A stretch of 7,009 bases of DNA. Origin: JACMMS01 sp043772865. Its GTDB lineage: Bacteria > Pseudomonadota > Gammaproteobacteria > Burkholderiales > Methylophilaceae. Position numbers and translations under genes: made by a program. A model generated the notes under the pieces. That model made no database searches. It had not been told where the DNA came from and saw nothing but the letters and a program-made list of their open reading frames with translations. The DNA is taken from positions 1-7,009 of the forward strand of contig JAYVFU010000276.1 in the NCBI GenBank assembly GCA_043772865.1, given 5' to 3'. This document shows, piece by piece, positions 1 to 6,467 of this stretch. The number at the start of each line of letters is the position of its first letter. Within the stretch, counting starts at the first letter, position 1.

Positions 1-26
1 ATTTTATTATAAATATATTGAATATC

Positions 27-50
27 ATTCTTTTACATTATTTAAAGAAT
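27..50. promoter_or_regulatory. Dyad upstream of the sulfate operon (candidate operator)
   Basis: A perfect 7-bp inverted repeat, ATTCTTT (27-33) and AAAGAAT (44-50), has a 10-base spacer and lies 41 bases before the sbp start codon. The surrounding 90 bases are very AT-rich. A weak sigma-70-like pair can be drawn (TTGAAT 18-23 and TTTAAA 41-46, 17-base spacer, each about 4/6 to consensus), which would place the dyad across the promoter. Sulfate-uptake operons are commonly controlled by LysR-type regulators (CysB/Cbl), but I cannot match this site to a known CysB consensus. The role as an operator is inferred. Confidence 0.3.
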
Positions 51-90
51 TGCTTACAGTGCATGCCTATTCAATATTTATTGGCTCTCC

Positions 91-1089
91 ATGCTTAAAA
101 AATTACTAGTCAACAGTTTAATGATCGGTACTTTATTAGTTAGCGGTCAAGTAATAGCAGAAAGATCATTGTTAAATGTATCTTACGATGTTACACGCGA
201 ATTTTATAAAGAATACAACCCTGCATTTGCCAAATATTGGAAAGCAAAAACGGGCGAAATAGTAACAATTAATCAATCACATGGCGGCTCAAGCAAACAA
301 GCGCGGGCAGTGGCAGATGGTTTAGAAGCCGATGTCATCACCATGAATCAAGCTAATGATATTGATATTTTGTTTGAGCGTGGCACGTTAATCCCTAAAG
401 ATTGGCAAAAGCGTTTGCCTGATGCCAGTTCGCCGACATCATCCACAACGGTATTTTTAGTCCGTAAAGGTAACCCTAAACATATTAAAGATTGGGATGA
501 CCTGATTAAACCTAATGTCGCGCCAATTATTGCTAATCCCAAAACTTCGGGTAATGGTCGCTACAGTTATTTGTCAGCTTGGAATTACGTCATTAAAAAT
601 GGCGGTGATGAAACCAAAACGCGCGACTTTGTAGGCAAGTTATTCAAAAATGTACCTGTGTTAGATACAGGTGGTCGAGGCGCAACGACTACTTTTGCCC
701 AGCGCGGTATTGGTGATGTATTGCTGACTTTTGAAAATGAAGTATATTTAATTAAAAAGGAATTAGGTAATGATCAATTTGATATCGTGTATCCCTCAAG
801 CAGTATTTTGGCAGAGAACCCAGTTAGTATTATTGATAAATTTGTAGATAAACATAAAACTCGGGCTTTGGCACAGGCCTATTTAGAGTATTTATACTCA
901 GAAGAAGGCCAGGAAATTGCAGCGCGCCATTACTTGCGCCCTAGCCTAGCCAGCGTGGCAGCAAAGCATAAAACAGATTTTAAAGATATTAAACTAACAA
1001 CAGTAAGTGAAGGATTTGGTGGTTGGGCAAAAGCGCAAAAGGTACATTTTGCAGATGGCGGAATTTTTGACCAAATCTACACCAAATAA
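91..1089 (+). CDS. sbp: Periplasmic sulfate/thiosulfate-binding protein
   Basis: This 332-residue protein is the solute-binding component of a sulfate/thiosulfate ABC importer and captures the oxyanion in the periplasm for CysT/CysW. A signal peptide is visible: K3-K4, a hydrophobic core to about residue 19, and probable cleavage after VIA (21-23). The mature chain opens LLNVSYDVTREFYKEYN, typical of the family. Family landmarks are SHGGSSKQ (63-70), FLVRKGNPK (122-130), NPKTSGNGR (149-157), GGRGATTTF (194-202), GIGDVL (206-211), YSEEGQ (269-274) and FGGWAKAQ (309-316). Length is normal. The ligand-site segments look CysP-like (phenylalanine at 214 where Sbp has the sulfate-contacting tryptophan), while the C-terminal end looks Sbp-like, so the Sbp versus CysP label and the sulfate/thiosulfate preference are uncertain. 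No Shine-Dalgarno is evident before ATG 91, but this start gives the complete signal peptide. It is the first gene of the operon; the next gene starts 32 bases after its stop. Confidence 0.95.
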   Translation: MLKKLLVNSLMIGTLLVSGQVIAERSLLNVSYDVTREFYKEYNPAFAKYWKAKTGEIVTINQSHGGSSKQARAVADGLEADVITMNQANDIDILFERGTLIPKDWQKRLPDASSPTSSTTVFLVRKGNPKHIKDWDDLIKPNVAPIIANPKTSGNGRYSYLSAWNYVIKNGGDETKTRDFVGKLFKNVPVLDTGGRGATTTFAQRGIGDVLLTFENEVYLIKKELGNDQFDIVYPSSSILAENPVSIIDKFVDKHKTRALAQAYLEYLYSEEGQEIAARHYLRPSLASVAAKHKTDFKDIKLTTVSEGFGGWAKAQKVHFADGGIFDQIYTK

Positions 1090-1108
1090 TGAATAAATTA
1101 AACGTTAT

Positions 1109-1113
1109 AAGGA
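1109..1113 (+). promoter_or_regulatory. Shine-Dalgarno that decides the EAL gene start
   Basis: AAGGA lies 8 bases before ATG 1122. The alternative in-frame ATG at 1089, which overlaps the sbp stop as TAATG, has no such element, so 1122 is the better-supported start. Confidence 0.7.
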
Positions 1114-1121
1114 ATACTAAA

Positions 1122-2060
1122 ATGACACAAACAAAAATTACACCACTAGACACTAATCCAGCACAGCCTGATCAAAATCAGCCCAACCACGTTGAGCAAT
1201 TACGCTTACAACTTAAAGAATCTTTACTACTAGATTTGGATGATTATGGATTAACCGAGCAATCATCTGGCGAATTTAACAGTACATTTATCGGCGTACA
1301 GTTAAATAGTGCTTTTCAACCAATTTACGATAGCGCGGCAGGAGATTTGGTTGGGCATGAGGCGTTAATTCGTCCATCCTTAGGTGGTGAGTTGGCAAGC
1401 AACCCTGATTTTGCGCTGACCTATGCAGAGCAAACGGGTAAGTTAGTGCAGTTTGACCGTGTTAGCCGCACTTTACATGTACTTAATTTCCGTCAGATTT
1501 ATGCTGAAAATGGTTTATTATTTTTAAATGTGCACCCAAAGTTACTCACAACAGTGAATGGTCATGGCAAAATATTTGAGCGTATTTTGCATGCTAATTC
1601 GGTGCCTACTAATCGCGTGGTGATTGAAATTAACGAAGGCTTGGTTGAGCACGATAAACAGTTGACTGAAGCCATTGATAATTATCGTGATCGTGGTTAT
1701 AAAATCGCTATTGATCATTTTGGTGGGCGCGCTTCACATTTAGACCGTTTATGGAAGTATCAGCTAGATTTTATAAAGTTTGATGTGAGCTTAATACAAC
1801 AAGCAGAAAGCAATCACCGCTTAAGTAAAGTCTTACACCATTTAATTCGTGCAGCTCATGATGTTGGTGCAAGGCCAGTTGTACAGGGCATAGAAAGTCA
1901 AAGTCAGTTGGATATTGCCATAGAATCTGGTGCTACATTGCTGCAAGGTTTTTTCTTGGGTAAGCCTGTGCATGCCAAAGAGTTACAACCAACAAAAGCA
2001 TTTAAAAAGCATAATTTTGCGCACGTTGACAAATCTGCCATTAACAAAGCTGCGGCGTAG
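1122..2060 (+). CDS. EAL-domain protein, probably catalytically degenerate, in the sulfate operon
   Basis: This is a 312-residue cytoplasmic protein (323 residues if ATG 1089 is used). A hydrophilic leader of about 50 residues precedes one EAL domain at about 55-290. There is no GGDEF domain, membrane segment or signal peptide. EAL domains hydrolyse or bind cyclic di-GMP. Retained landmarks are FQPIYD (65-70), HEALIRP with the signature E80-A81-L82, N136 in LFLNVHP, E169/E172 in EINE, D216-x-x-K219-x-D221, and Q275-G276. Altered positions are the DDFG motif, which reads D198-H199-F200-G201; the following loop 6, GGRAS instead of GTGYS; and the motif carrying the general-base glutamate (EGVE in active enzymes), which reads Q255-G-I-E258. 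By knowledge of the family, these changes should cripple hydrolysis; ligand binding could survive. Its position between sbp and cysT, with short gaps on both sides, implies co-transcription and a link to sulfur supply, but no role can be assigned. It is followed by a hairpin at its stop codon. Confidence 0.9.
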   Translation: MTQTKITPLDTNPAQPDQNQPNHVEQLRLQLKESLLLDLDDYGLTEQSSGEFNSTFIGVQLNSAFQPIYDSAAGDLVGHEALIRPSLGGELASNPDFALTYAEQTGKLVQFDRVSRTLHVLNFRQIYAENGLLFLNVHPKLLTTVNGHGKIFERILHANSVPTNRVVIEINEGLVEHDKQLTEAIDNYRDRGYKIAIDHFGGRASHLDRLWKYQLDFIKFDVSLIQQAESNHRLSKVLHHLIRAAHDVGARPVVQGIESQSQLDIAIESGATLLQGFFLGKPVHAKELQPTKAFKKHNFAHVDKSAINKAAA

Positions 2061-2069
2061 ACTGCCGCA
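2051..2069 (+). other. Intercistronic hairpin at the EAL gene stop
   Basis: TGCGGC (2051-2056) and GCCGCA (2064-2069) form a perfect 6-bp GC-rich stem with a 7-base loop that contains the TAG stop (2058-2060) of the EAL gene. Only three T residues follow (2071-2073), so it is at best a weak terminator. It could tune the ratio of upstream to downstream message or protect a processed 3' end. It lies 14 bases before the cysT start. Confidence 0.45.
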
Positions 2070-2083
2070 ATTTAGATAGAAAT

Positions 2084-2980
2084 ATGATGACTACTCTAGC
2101 AATTAATCCCAATCAAACTGGCAAAACTGCACCAGTTAAACCAAATAAAATTAACAAAGCGCGTAATGTACTGCCCGGCTTTAATTTAAGCTTGGGCTAC
2201 ACTTTATTTTATTTAAGTTTAATTGTGCTGATTCCATTATCAGCCGCGTTTTTTAAAACCTTTACCCTCACATGGCCAGAGTTTTGGCAAGCCGTTGCCT
2301 CGCCACGTGTGGTTGCCTCTTATAAACTGACTTTTGGTGCCTCATTTATTGCGGCATTTATTAATGCGTTTTTAGGGTTAGCAACGGCATGGGTACTCAC
2401 GCGTTACACGTTTCCAGGTAAAAAGTTTATAGATGCTTTTATCGATTTACCTTTTGCTTTGCCTACTGCGGTAGCGGGGATTGCGCTTACCGCTATTTAC
2501 GCACCCAATGGCTGGATAGGTAGTCTGTTAGAACCGTATGGAATTAAAGTAGCTTTCACTCCGTTAGGCATTGTAATCGCCTTAACATTTATTGGTTTGC
2601 CATTTGTAGTGCGCACCGTGCAGCCTGTTTTAGAGGATTTTGAAGCAGAAGTAGAAGAGGCGGCAGCAAGTTTAGGCGCAAATCGCCTACAAATATTTTT
2701 ACGTATTATCCTACCTGCAATCAGCCCTGCATTGTTAACAGGGTTTGCTTTAGCTTTTGCCAGAGCCGTAGGCGAATACGGCTCAGTAATATTTATTGCT
2801 GGCAATATGCCCATGGTGTCTGAAATTACACCGCTCATTATTATTACCAAGTTAGAACAATATGATTTTGCAGGCGCTACAGCGGTAGCTGTTGTGATGT
2901 TACTCATTTCGTTTGTTTTACTGTTTGCGATTAATGGTTTGCAATGGTGGTCAAATCGACATTTGTCTAGTCAGCATTAA
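2084..2980 (+). CDS. cysT: Sulfate/thiosulfate ABC transporter permease CysT
   Basis: This 298-residue inner-membrane permease (also called CysU) pairs with CysW to form the sulfate/thiosulfate channel. A polar N-terminal tail of about 35 residues is followed by about six hydrophobic segments near 37-60, 82-105, 116-140, 158-178, 212-240 and 263-286. The binding-protein-dependent permease EAA loop is clear: E192-A-A-x3-G198, ending in ILP at 209-211; it docks onto CysA. Other family hallmarks are DLPFALPTAVAGIALT (121-136), GLPFVVRTVQP (171-181) and ARAVGEYGSVIFIAGN (226-241). The start has two consecutive ATGs (2084 and 2087) with no strong Shine-Dalgarno, so the exact first Met is uncertain by one codon. 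It begins 23 bases after the EAL gene and ends 30 bases before cysW, consistent with one transcript. Confidence 0.96.
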   Translation: MMTTLAINPNQTGKTAPVKPNKINKARNVLPGFNLSLGYTLFYLSLIVLIPLSAAFFKTFTLTWPEFWQAVASPRVVASYKLTFGASFIAAFINAFLGLATAWVLTRYTFPGKKFIDAFIDLPFALPTAVAGIALTAIYAPNGWIGSLLEPYGIKVAFTPLGIVIALTFIGLPFVVRTVQPVLEDFEAEVEEAAASLGANRLQIFLRIILPAISPALLTGFALAFARAVGEYGSVIFIAGNMPMVSEITPLIIITKLEQYDFAGATAVAVVMLLISFVLLFAINGLQWWSNRHLSSQH

Positions 2981-3010
2981 CTTAAATATTAAGCATTTGA
3001 AAGTATTAAC

Positions 3011-3892
3011 ATGGCATCAGCAACACAATTAAGCAAATACCAAAACAAGATATCAAGCAGGCGAGGTACTGCTGAGCCAACATGGATACGTTGGATACTT
3101 ATAACCATCGTATTATTATTTTTGGGTCTGTTTCTATTTTTACCTTTAGCTGCAGTATTTACAGAGGCTTTACGCAAAGGTTATGGCGCTTATATATCAG
3201 CGTTGGCTGAGCCTGATGCGCTATCTGCCATCAAGCTCACTTTTATTGCTGCCGCCATTGCCTTGCCGCTTAATGCAATATTTGGTATTGCTGCCGCATG
3301 GGCGATTACTAAATTTGAATTTAAAGGCAAAAGCTTATTAATTACGCTGATAGATTTGCCTTTTGCGGTATCTCCAGTGGTGGCGGGTTTAATCTATGTG
3401 TTGATATTTGGCTTGCAAGGCTGGTTTGGCGGCTGGTTGAGTGACCACGATTTAAAAGTGATTTTTGCTATACCAGGCATCGTATTAGCCACTACTTTCG
3501 TCACATTTCCTTTTGTGGCTCGTGAGCTGATTCCACTCATGCAGGCGCAAGGCAAGGATGAAGAAGAAGCCGCTTTAGTATTAGGTGCATCGGGCTGGCA
3601 AATTTTATGGAAAGTGACTTTGCCCAATGTGAAGTGGGGCTTGTTATACGGCTTTATATTAACCAATGCCCGTGCTATGGGCGAGTTTGGCGCGGTATCC
3701 GTAGTATCTGGCCATATTCGCGGCATGACCAATACCTTGCCACTCCATGTGGAAATACTATACAACGAATATAACTATGCTGCTGCTTTTGCCGTCGCCT
3801 CTGTACTAGCTTTATTGGCTTTAGTGACGCTTGCACTTAAAAGTTATATTGAGTGGCAGGCAACGCGCGCTGCATCAGTTGATGATTATTAA
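3011..3892 (+). CDS. cysW: Sulfate/thiosulfate ABC transporter permease CysW
   Basis: This 293-residue inner-membrane permease is the second half of the sulfate channel. After a basic cytoplasmic tail (residues 1-26) come hydrophobic segments near 27-50, 74-99, 109-134, 150-170, 208-232 and 255-277. Diagnostic motifs are DLPFAVSPVVAGLIYVL (115-131), FPFVARELIPLMQ (166-178), the EAA loop E186-A-A-x3-G192 ending TLP at 203-205, and NARAMGEFGAVSVVSGHIRG (219-238), which is characteristic of CysW rather than CysT. The start ATG has a weak purine-rich GAAAG 7 bases upstream. An 80-base gap separates it from cysA; I see no convincing hairpin or promoter in that gap. Confidence 0.96.
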   Translation: MASATQLSKYQNKISSRRGTAEPTWIRWILITIVLLFLGLFLFLPLAAVFTEALRKGYGAYISALAEPDALSAIKLTFIAAAIALPLNAIFGIAAAWAITKFEFKGKSLLITLIDLPFAVSPVVAGLIYVLIFGLQGWFGGWLSDHDLKVIFAIPGIVLATTFVTFPFVARELIPLMQAQGKDEEEAALVLGASGWQILWKVTLPNVKWGLLYGFILTNARAMGEFGAVSVVSGHIRGMTNTLPLHVEILYNEYNYAAAFAVASVLALLALVTLALKSYIEWQATRAASVDDY

Positions 3893-3972
3893 TTCTGACG
3901 ATAGTAATTACAGCATAAATATGAGAACACTAATAAAAACATCAGCCAAAAAATTGAAAACTTAGGGAATAT

Positions 3973-5040
3973 ATGAGTATAGAAATTCGCAATATCAATA
4001 AAACATTTGGGCAATTTACCGCACTTAATAACATCAACTTAGAAGTGCCAGATGGCGAATTGGTTGCGCTACTTGGCCCATCGGGTTGCGGCAAAACTTC
4101 GTTGCTACGCATTATCGCAGGCTTAGAAAGCCCAGATTCTGGCAGCATTCATTTCAATGGTGAAGAAGCCACACATAGTGATGTGCGTGATCGTAACGTA
4201 GGTTTTGTATTCCAGCATTACGCGTTGTTTCGCCATATGACCGTCTTTGAAAATGTGGCCTTCGGCTTACGGGTGCGGCCTAAATCTACACGCCCAAGCG
4301 ATGCCGAAATTAAACGCCGCGTGCATGAATTACTAGAACTGGTGCAGCTAGATTGGTTGGCTGATCGTTATCCACCACAGCTTTCTGGTGGTCAACGTCA
4401 GCGTATCGCTTTAGCTAGGGCGTTGGCAGTGGAACCCCGTGTATTGTTATTAGATGAGCCTTTTGGTGCGTTAGACGCCAAAGTACGTAAGGATTTACGC
4501 CGCTGGTTACGCCGTTTACATGATGAGCTACATATTACTAGTGTATTTGTGACACACGATCAAGAAGAGGCATTAGAAGTGGCGGATAGGATTGTGGTGA
4601 TGAATCACGGTAATGTTGAGCAAATTGGGACGCCGATAGACGTTTATGATCATCCAGCCTCACCATTTGTGTACCAGTTTTTAGGTAATGTGAATTTATT
4701 CCACAGTCGCGTACATCAAGGTACAGCTCACATTGGTGAATTAACAGTATCTTTAGATGAACACAAAGAAGCCGATAATTTAAACGCCTCAGCCTTTGTT
4801 CGACCACATGATATTGAAATATCTCGTAGCAACATTGAAGGCAAAACCTTATCAGCCACTATTACTTATATTCATGCCATTGGCTCTTTAGTGCGGGTTG
4901 AGTTAAAGCAAGCGCTAAAAGATGAACTTATTGAGGTTGAGTTATCTCGTGAACGTTTTAGAGAGTTGGCTTTAGTGGAAGGCGAGCAAGTATTTATCAC
5001 GCCGCGTAATCCACGGGTGTTTCTGAATAAAGCGGCTTAG
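3973..5040 (+). CDS. cysA: Sulfate/thiosulfate ABC transporter ATPase CysA
   Basis: This 355-residue cytoplasmic ATPase drives the CysT/CysW importer. The nucleotide-binding domain is complete: Walker A GPSGCGKTS (35-43), Q-loop Q81, signature LSGGQ (137-141), Walker B with D161-E162, D-loop ALD (166-168) and switch histidine H195. The TOBE-type regulatory domain follows at about 240-350 (FLGNVN at 237-242; RPHDIEIS at 277-284, a CysA hallmark). The length is normal for the family. TTAGGGA (3962-3968) is a Shine-Dalgarno close to ATG 3973 (4-base gap). It is the last gene of the operon; its stop is followed after 22 bases by a strong terminator. Unlike many betaproteobacterial sulfate operons, no cysB-type regulator gene follows. 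Confidence 0.97.
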   Translation: MSIEIRNINKTFGQFTALNNINLEVPDGELVALLGPSGCGKTSLLRIIAGLESPDSGSIHFNGEEATHSDVRDRNVGFVFQHYALFRHMTVFENVAFGLRVRPKSTRPSDAEIKRRVHELLELVQLDWLADRYPPQLSGGQRQRIALARALAVEPRVLLLDEPFGALDAKVRKDLRRWLRRLHDELHITSVFVTHDQEEALEVADRIVVMNHGNVEQIGTPIDVYDHPASPFVYQFLGNVNLFHSRVHQGTAHIGELTVSLDEHKEADNLNASAFVRPHDIEISRSNIEGKTLSATITYIHAIGSLVRVELKQALKDELIEVELSRERFRELALVEGEQVFITPRNPRVFLNKAA

Positions 5041-5062
5041 ACAGCAGTTTTGCTCAGATATG

Positions 5063-5102
5063 AAAAAAACCAGCTTAATGAAGTAATTAAGCTGGTTTTT
5101 TT
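5063..5102. terminator. Bidirectional intrinsic terminator between cysA and aroG
   Basis: A perfect 10-bp stem, CCAGCTTAAT (5070-5079) and ATTAAGCTGG (5086-5095), with a 6-base loop is flanked by seven A residues on the left (5063-5069) and seven T residues on the right (5096-5102). It therefore has a U-tract on either strand and serves both the sulfate operon (plus) and the convergent DAHP synthase gene (minus), whose stop is at 5124-5126. Confidence 0.95.
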
Positions 5103-5123
5103 ACATATTAAATGCGATGAAGA

Positions 5124-6206
5124 CTAAATAAATTTACGTCTAGCCTGCACACCTTTGGCTAGCGTTTCCAATAAATCAAGCGTTGCATCCCAGCCTAAAC
5201 AAGCGTCTGTAATCGATTTTCCATATTCCAAAGTGCAGCCTGGCGTATGGTCTTGGCGCCCTTCATTTAAGTGAGATTCCACCATTAGTCCCATCACGCG
5301 TGTTTCGCCATTGCTTAGTTGCTCAGCAACATTCTCAGCCACATTTAACTGTAATTGATACTGGCGACTACTGTTGGCATGGCTGCAATCAATCATCACT
5401 TTCGGCGCTAGCTCAGAGCTTGCCAACACTTTACAGGCCGCATCTACACTGGCAGCATCATAGTTCGGTGTTTTACCACCGCGTAAAATTACATGGCAAT
5501 CTTCATTTCCAGCCGTTGAAATAATCGCAGAATGACCTTCTTTAGTGACTGATAAAAAGTGATGAGGGCTAGCGGCGGCTCTTATAGCATCCACTGCAAT
5601 GCGCACATTGCCATCCGTGCCATTTTTAAAGCCCACAGGGCAAGATAAACCAGAGGCTAGCTCTCTATGCACTTGTGATTCAGTTGTGCGCGCACCAATC
5701 GCCCCCCAACTCACTAAATCTGCTGTGTATTGTGGTGTAATGGTATCTAAAAACTCCGTGCCTGCTGGCATGCCTAGTTCATTCACTTCTAACAAAAATT
5801 TGCGCGCAAGTTGTAAGCCCTCATTGATTTGAAAACTACCATCCAAATATGGATCGTTTATCAAACCTTTCCAGCCAACAGTAGTGCGTGGCTTCTCAAA
5901 ATATACACGCATCACAATCAATAAATCTGCCGAATACTTAGTGCGTTGTTCAAGCAAGCGCTTTGTATACTCAATGCCCGCTGCATAATCATGTATAGAG
6001 CAGGGGCCAATAATGATGAGTAGGCGATCATCTTCGCCAATCAAAATTTGATGGATTACTGACCTTGTTGTCAAAATATTATCAGCCACTTGCTGGCTGG
6101 GTTTAAATTGTGACAACAAGCTGGAAGGTGGTTTTAATTCTTTAATCGCAATAATGCGTACATCATCGGTAGATATTTCTGTAGGAACTTTAAGGGTGGT
6201 AGTCAT
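5124..6206 (-). CDS. aroG: 3-deoxy-7-phosphoheptulonate (DAHP) synthase, class I, AroG type
   Basis: This enzyme condenses phosphoenolpyruvate with erythrose 4-phosphate, the first step of the shikimate pathway, in the cytoplasm. Read from ATG 6206 it has 360 residues, close to the roughly 350 of E. coli AroG. Landmarks are IKELKPP (21-27), IIGPCSIHD with metal ligand C69, MRVYFEKPRTTVGWKG (99-114, substrate-binding R100 and K105), GARTTESQVHRELASG (171-186), GFKNGTDG (192-199), CSHANSS with metal ligand H276, MVESHL with E310, and SITDAC with D334. The AroG feedback-site serine (E. coli S180) is conserved as S188, so allosteric control by an aromatic amino acid is likely, but which one cannot be read here. 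In-frame ATGs also exist at 6215 and 6230, and a TTG at 6263; none has a clear Shine-Dalgarno, so 6206 is chosen by length and homology. It is monocistronic as far as seen, and convergent with cysA across a shared terminator. Confidence 0.95.
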   Translation of the reverse strand: MTTTLKVPTEISTDDVRIIAIKELKPPSSLLSQFKPSQQVADNILTTRSVIHQILIGEDDRLLIIIGPCSIHDYAAGIEYTKRLLEQRTKYSADLLIVMRVYFEKPRTTVGWKGLINDPYLDGSFQINEGLQLARKFLLEVNELGMPAGTEFLDTITPQYTADLVSWGAIGARTTESQVHRELASGLSCPVGFKNGTDGNVRIAVDAIRAAASPHHFLSVTKEGHSAIISTAGNEDCHVILRGGKTPNYDAASVDAACKVLASSELAPKVMIDCSHANSSRQYQLQLNVAENVAEQLSNGETRVMGLMVESHLNEGRQDHTPGCTLEYGKSITDACLGWDATLDLLETLAKGVQARRKFI

Positions 6207-6282
6207 TCTTGGCATTACTTTTGTGATCATTACAAGATTCAATATTGTAGACCATCTAGACAAAGTATTGCATAAACTTGTC

Positions 6283-6297
6283 AGCTTGCTACAAGCT
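6283..6297. promoter_or_regulatory. 15-bp dyad upstream of aroG (candidate operator)
   Basis: AGCTTG (6283-6288), spacer CTA and CAAGCT (6292-6297) form a perfect 6-3-6 palindrome about 77-91 bases upstream of the preferred aroG start. CTGACA on the minus strand (6284-6279) resembles a -35 element, but I see no matching -10 at normal spacing. It does not match the TyrR box as I know it (TGTAAA-N6-TTTACA). Function is unknown. Confidence 0.25.
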
Positions 6298-6382
6298 AAG
6301 TATCTGTATAAGCACTATATTAAGCGTGTTAAACAACCTAACATAATAAAACTTTCTAAAAACCTTGTTAAATTTAATATAT

Positions 6383-6416
6383 GTTTAAGACCTAAACGGG
6401 CTATTGCTGGGCAATA
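6383..6416. promoter_or_regulatory. Tandem dyads, candidate enhancer site for a sigma-54 activator
   Basis: Two 15-bp dyads lie side by side. The first is GTTTAAGACCTAAAC (6383-6397), an imperfect palindrome with 6 of 7 positions paired. The second is TATTGC-TGG-GCAATA (6402-6416), with perfect 6-bp arms. Their centres are 19 bases apart. With transcription predicted to start near 6504, they sit at about -114 and -95, the usual distance for an enhancer-binding activator of RpoN promoters. The binding protein would be a Fis-type response regulator such as PrsR if the downstream gene is a PEP-CTERM gene; that assignment is inferred. Confidence 0.45.
6397..6406 (+). repeat. Direct repeat CGGGCTATTG, copy 1
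   Basis: This decamer is identical to 6636-6645. Together with the preceding bases it reads ACCTAAACGGGCTATTG, and its halves recur separately downstream (ACCTAAACG at 6584-6592, CGGGCTATTG at 6636-6645). It spans the junction of the two dyads in the candidate enhancer. It is GC-richer than its surroundings. Confidence 0.5.
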
Positions 6417-6467
6417 TAAATTTGAGTAAATTAACATCATTAGGTTTTGGTAGAGATATAAAGATTA

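Noticed and set aside
1089..1121. Start of the EAL gene at ATG 1089 overlapping the sbp stop (TAATG)
   Set aside because: No Shine-Dalgarno precedes it, whereas ATG 1122 has AAGGA at 8-base spacing and the extra 11 residues add no domain.
2497..2907. 136-codon open frame on the minus strand inside cysT
   Set aside because: It lies wholly antisense to a clear permease gene, has low-complexity composition, and shows no recognisable domain or ribosome-binding site.
3394..3765. 123-codon open frame on the minus strand inside cysW
   Set aside because: It is an antisense shadow of a conserved permease gene with no independent support.
3893..3972. Internal promoter in the 80-base cysW-cysA gap
   Set aside because: Only partial -35-like (CTGACG) and -10-like (CATAAA) matches at unsuitable spacing could be found.
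6207..6263. N-terminal extension of DAHP synthase to the TTG at 6263
   Set aside because: The extension exceeds the known family N-terminus, uses a weak start codon and lacks a ribosome-binding site; ATG 6206 gives normal length.
6154..6429. Plus-strand open frame overlapping the aroG start and its upstream region
   Set aside because: The first part is antisense to aroG, the remainder is AT-rich intergenic sequence, and the product has no recognisable features.
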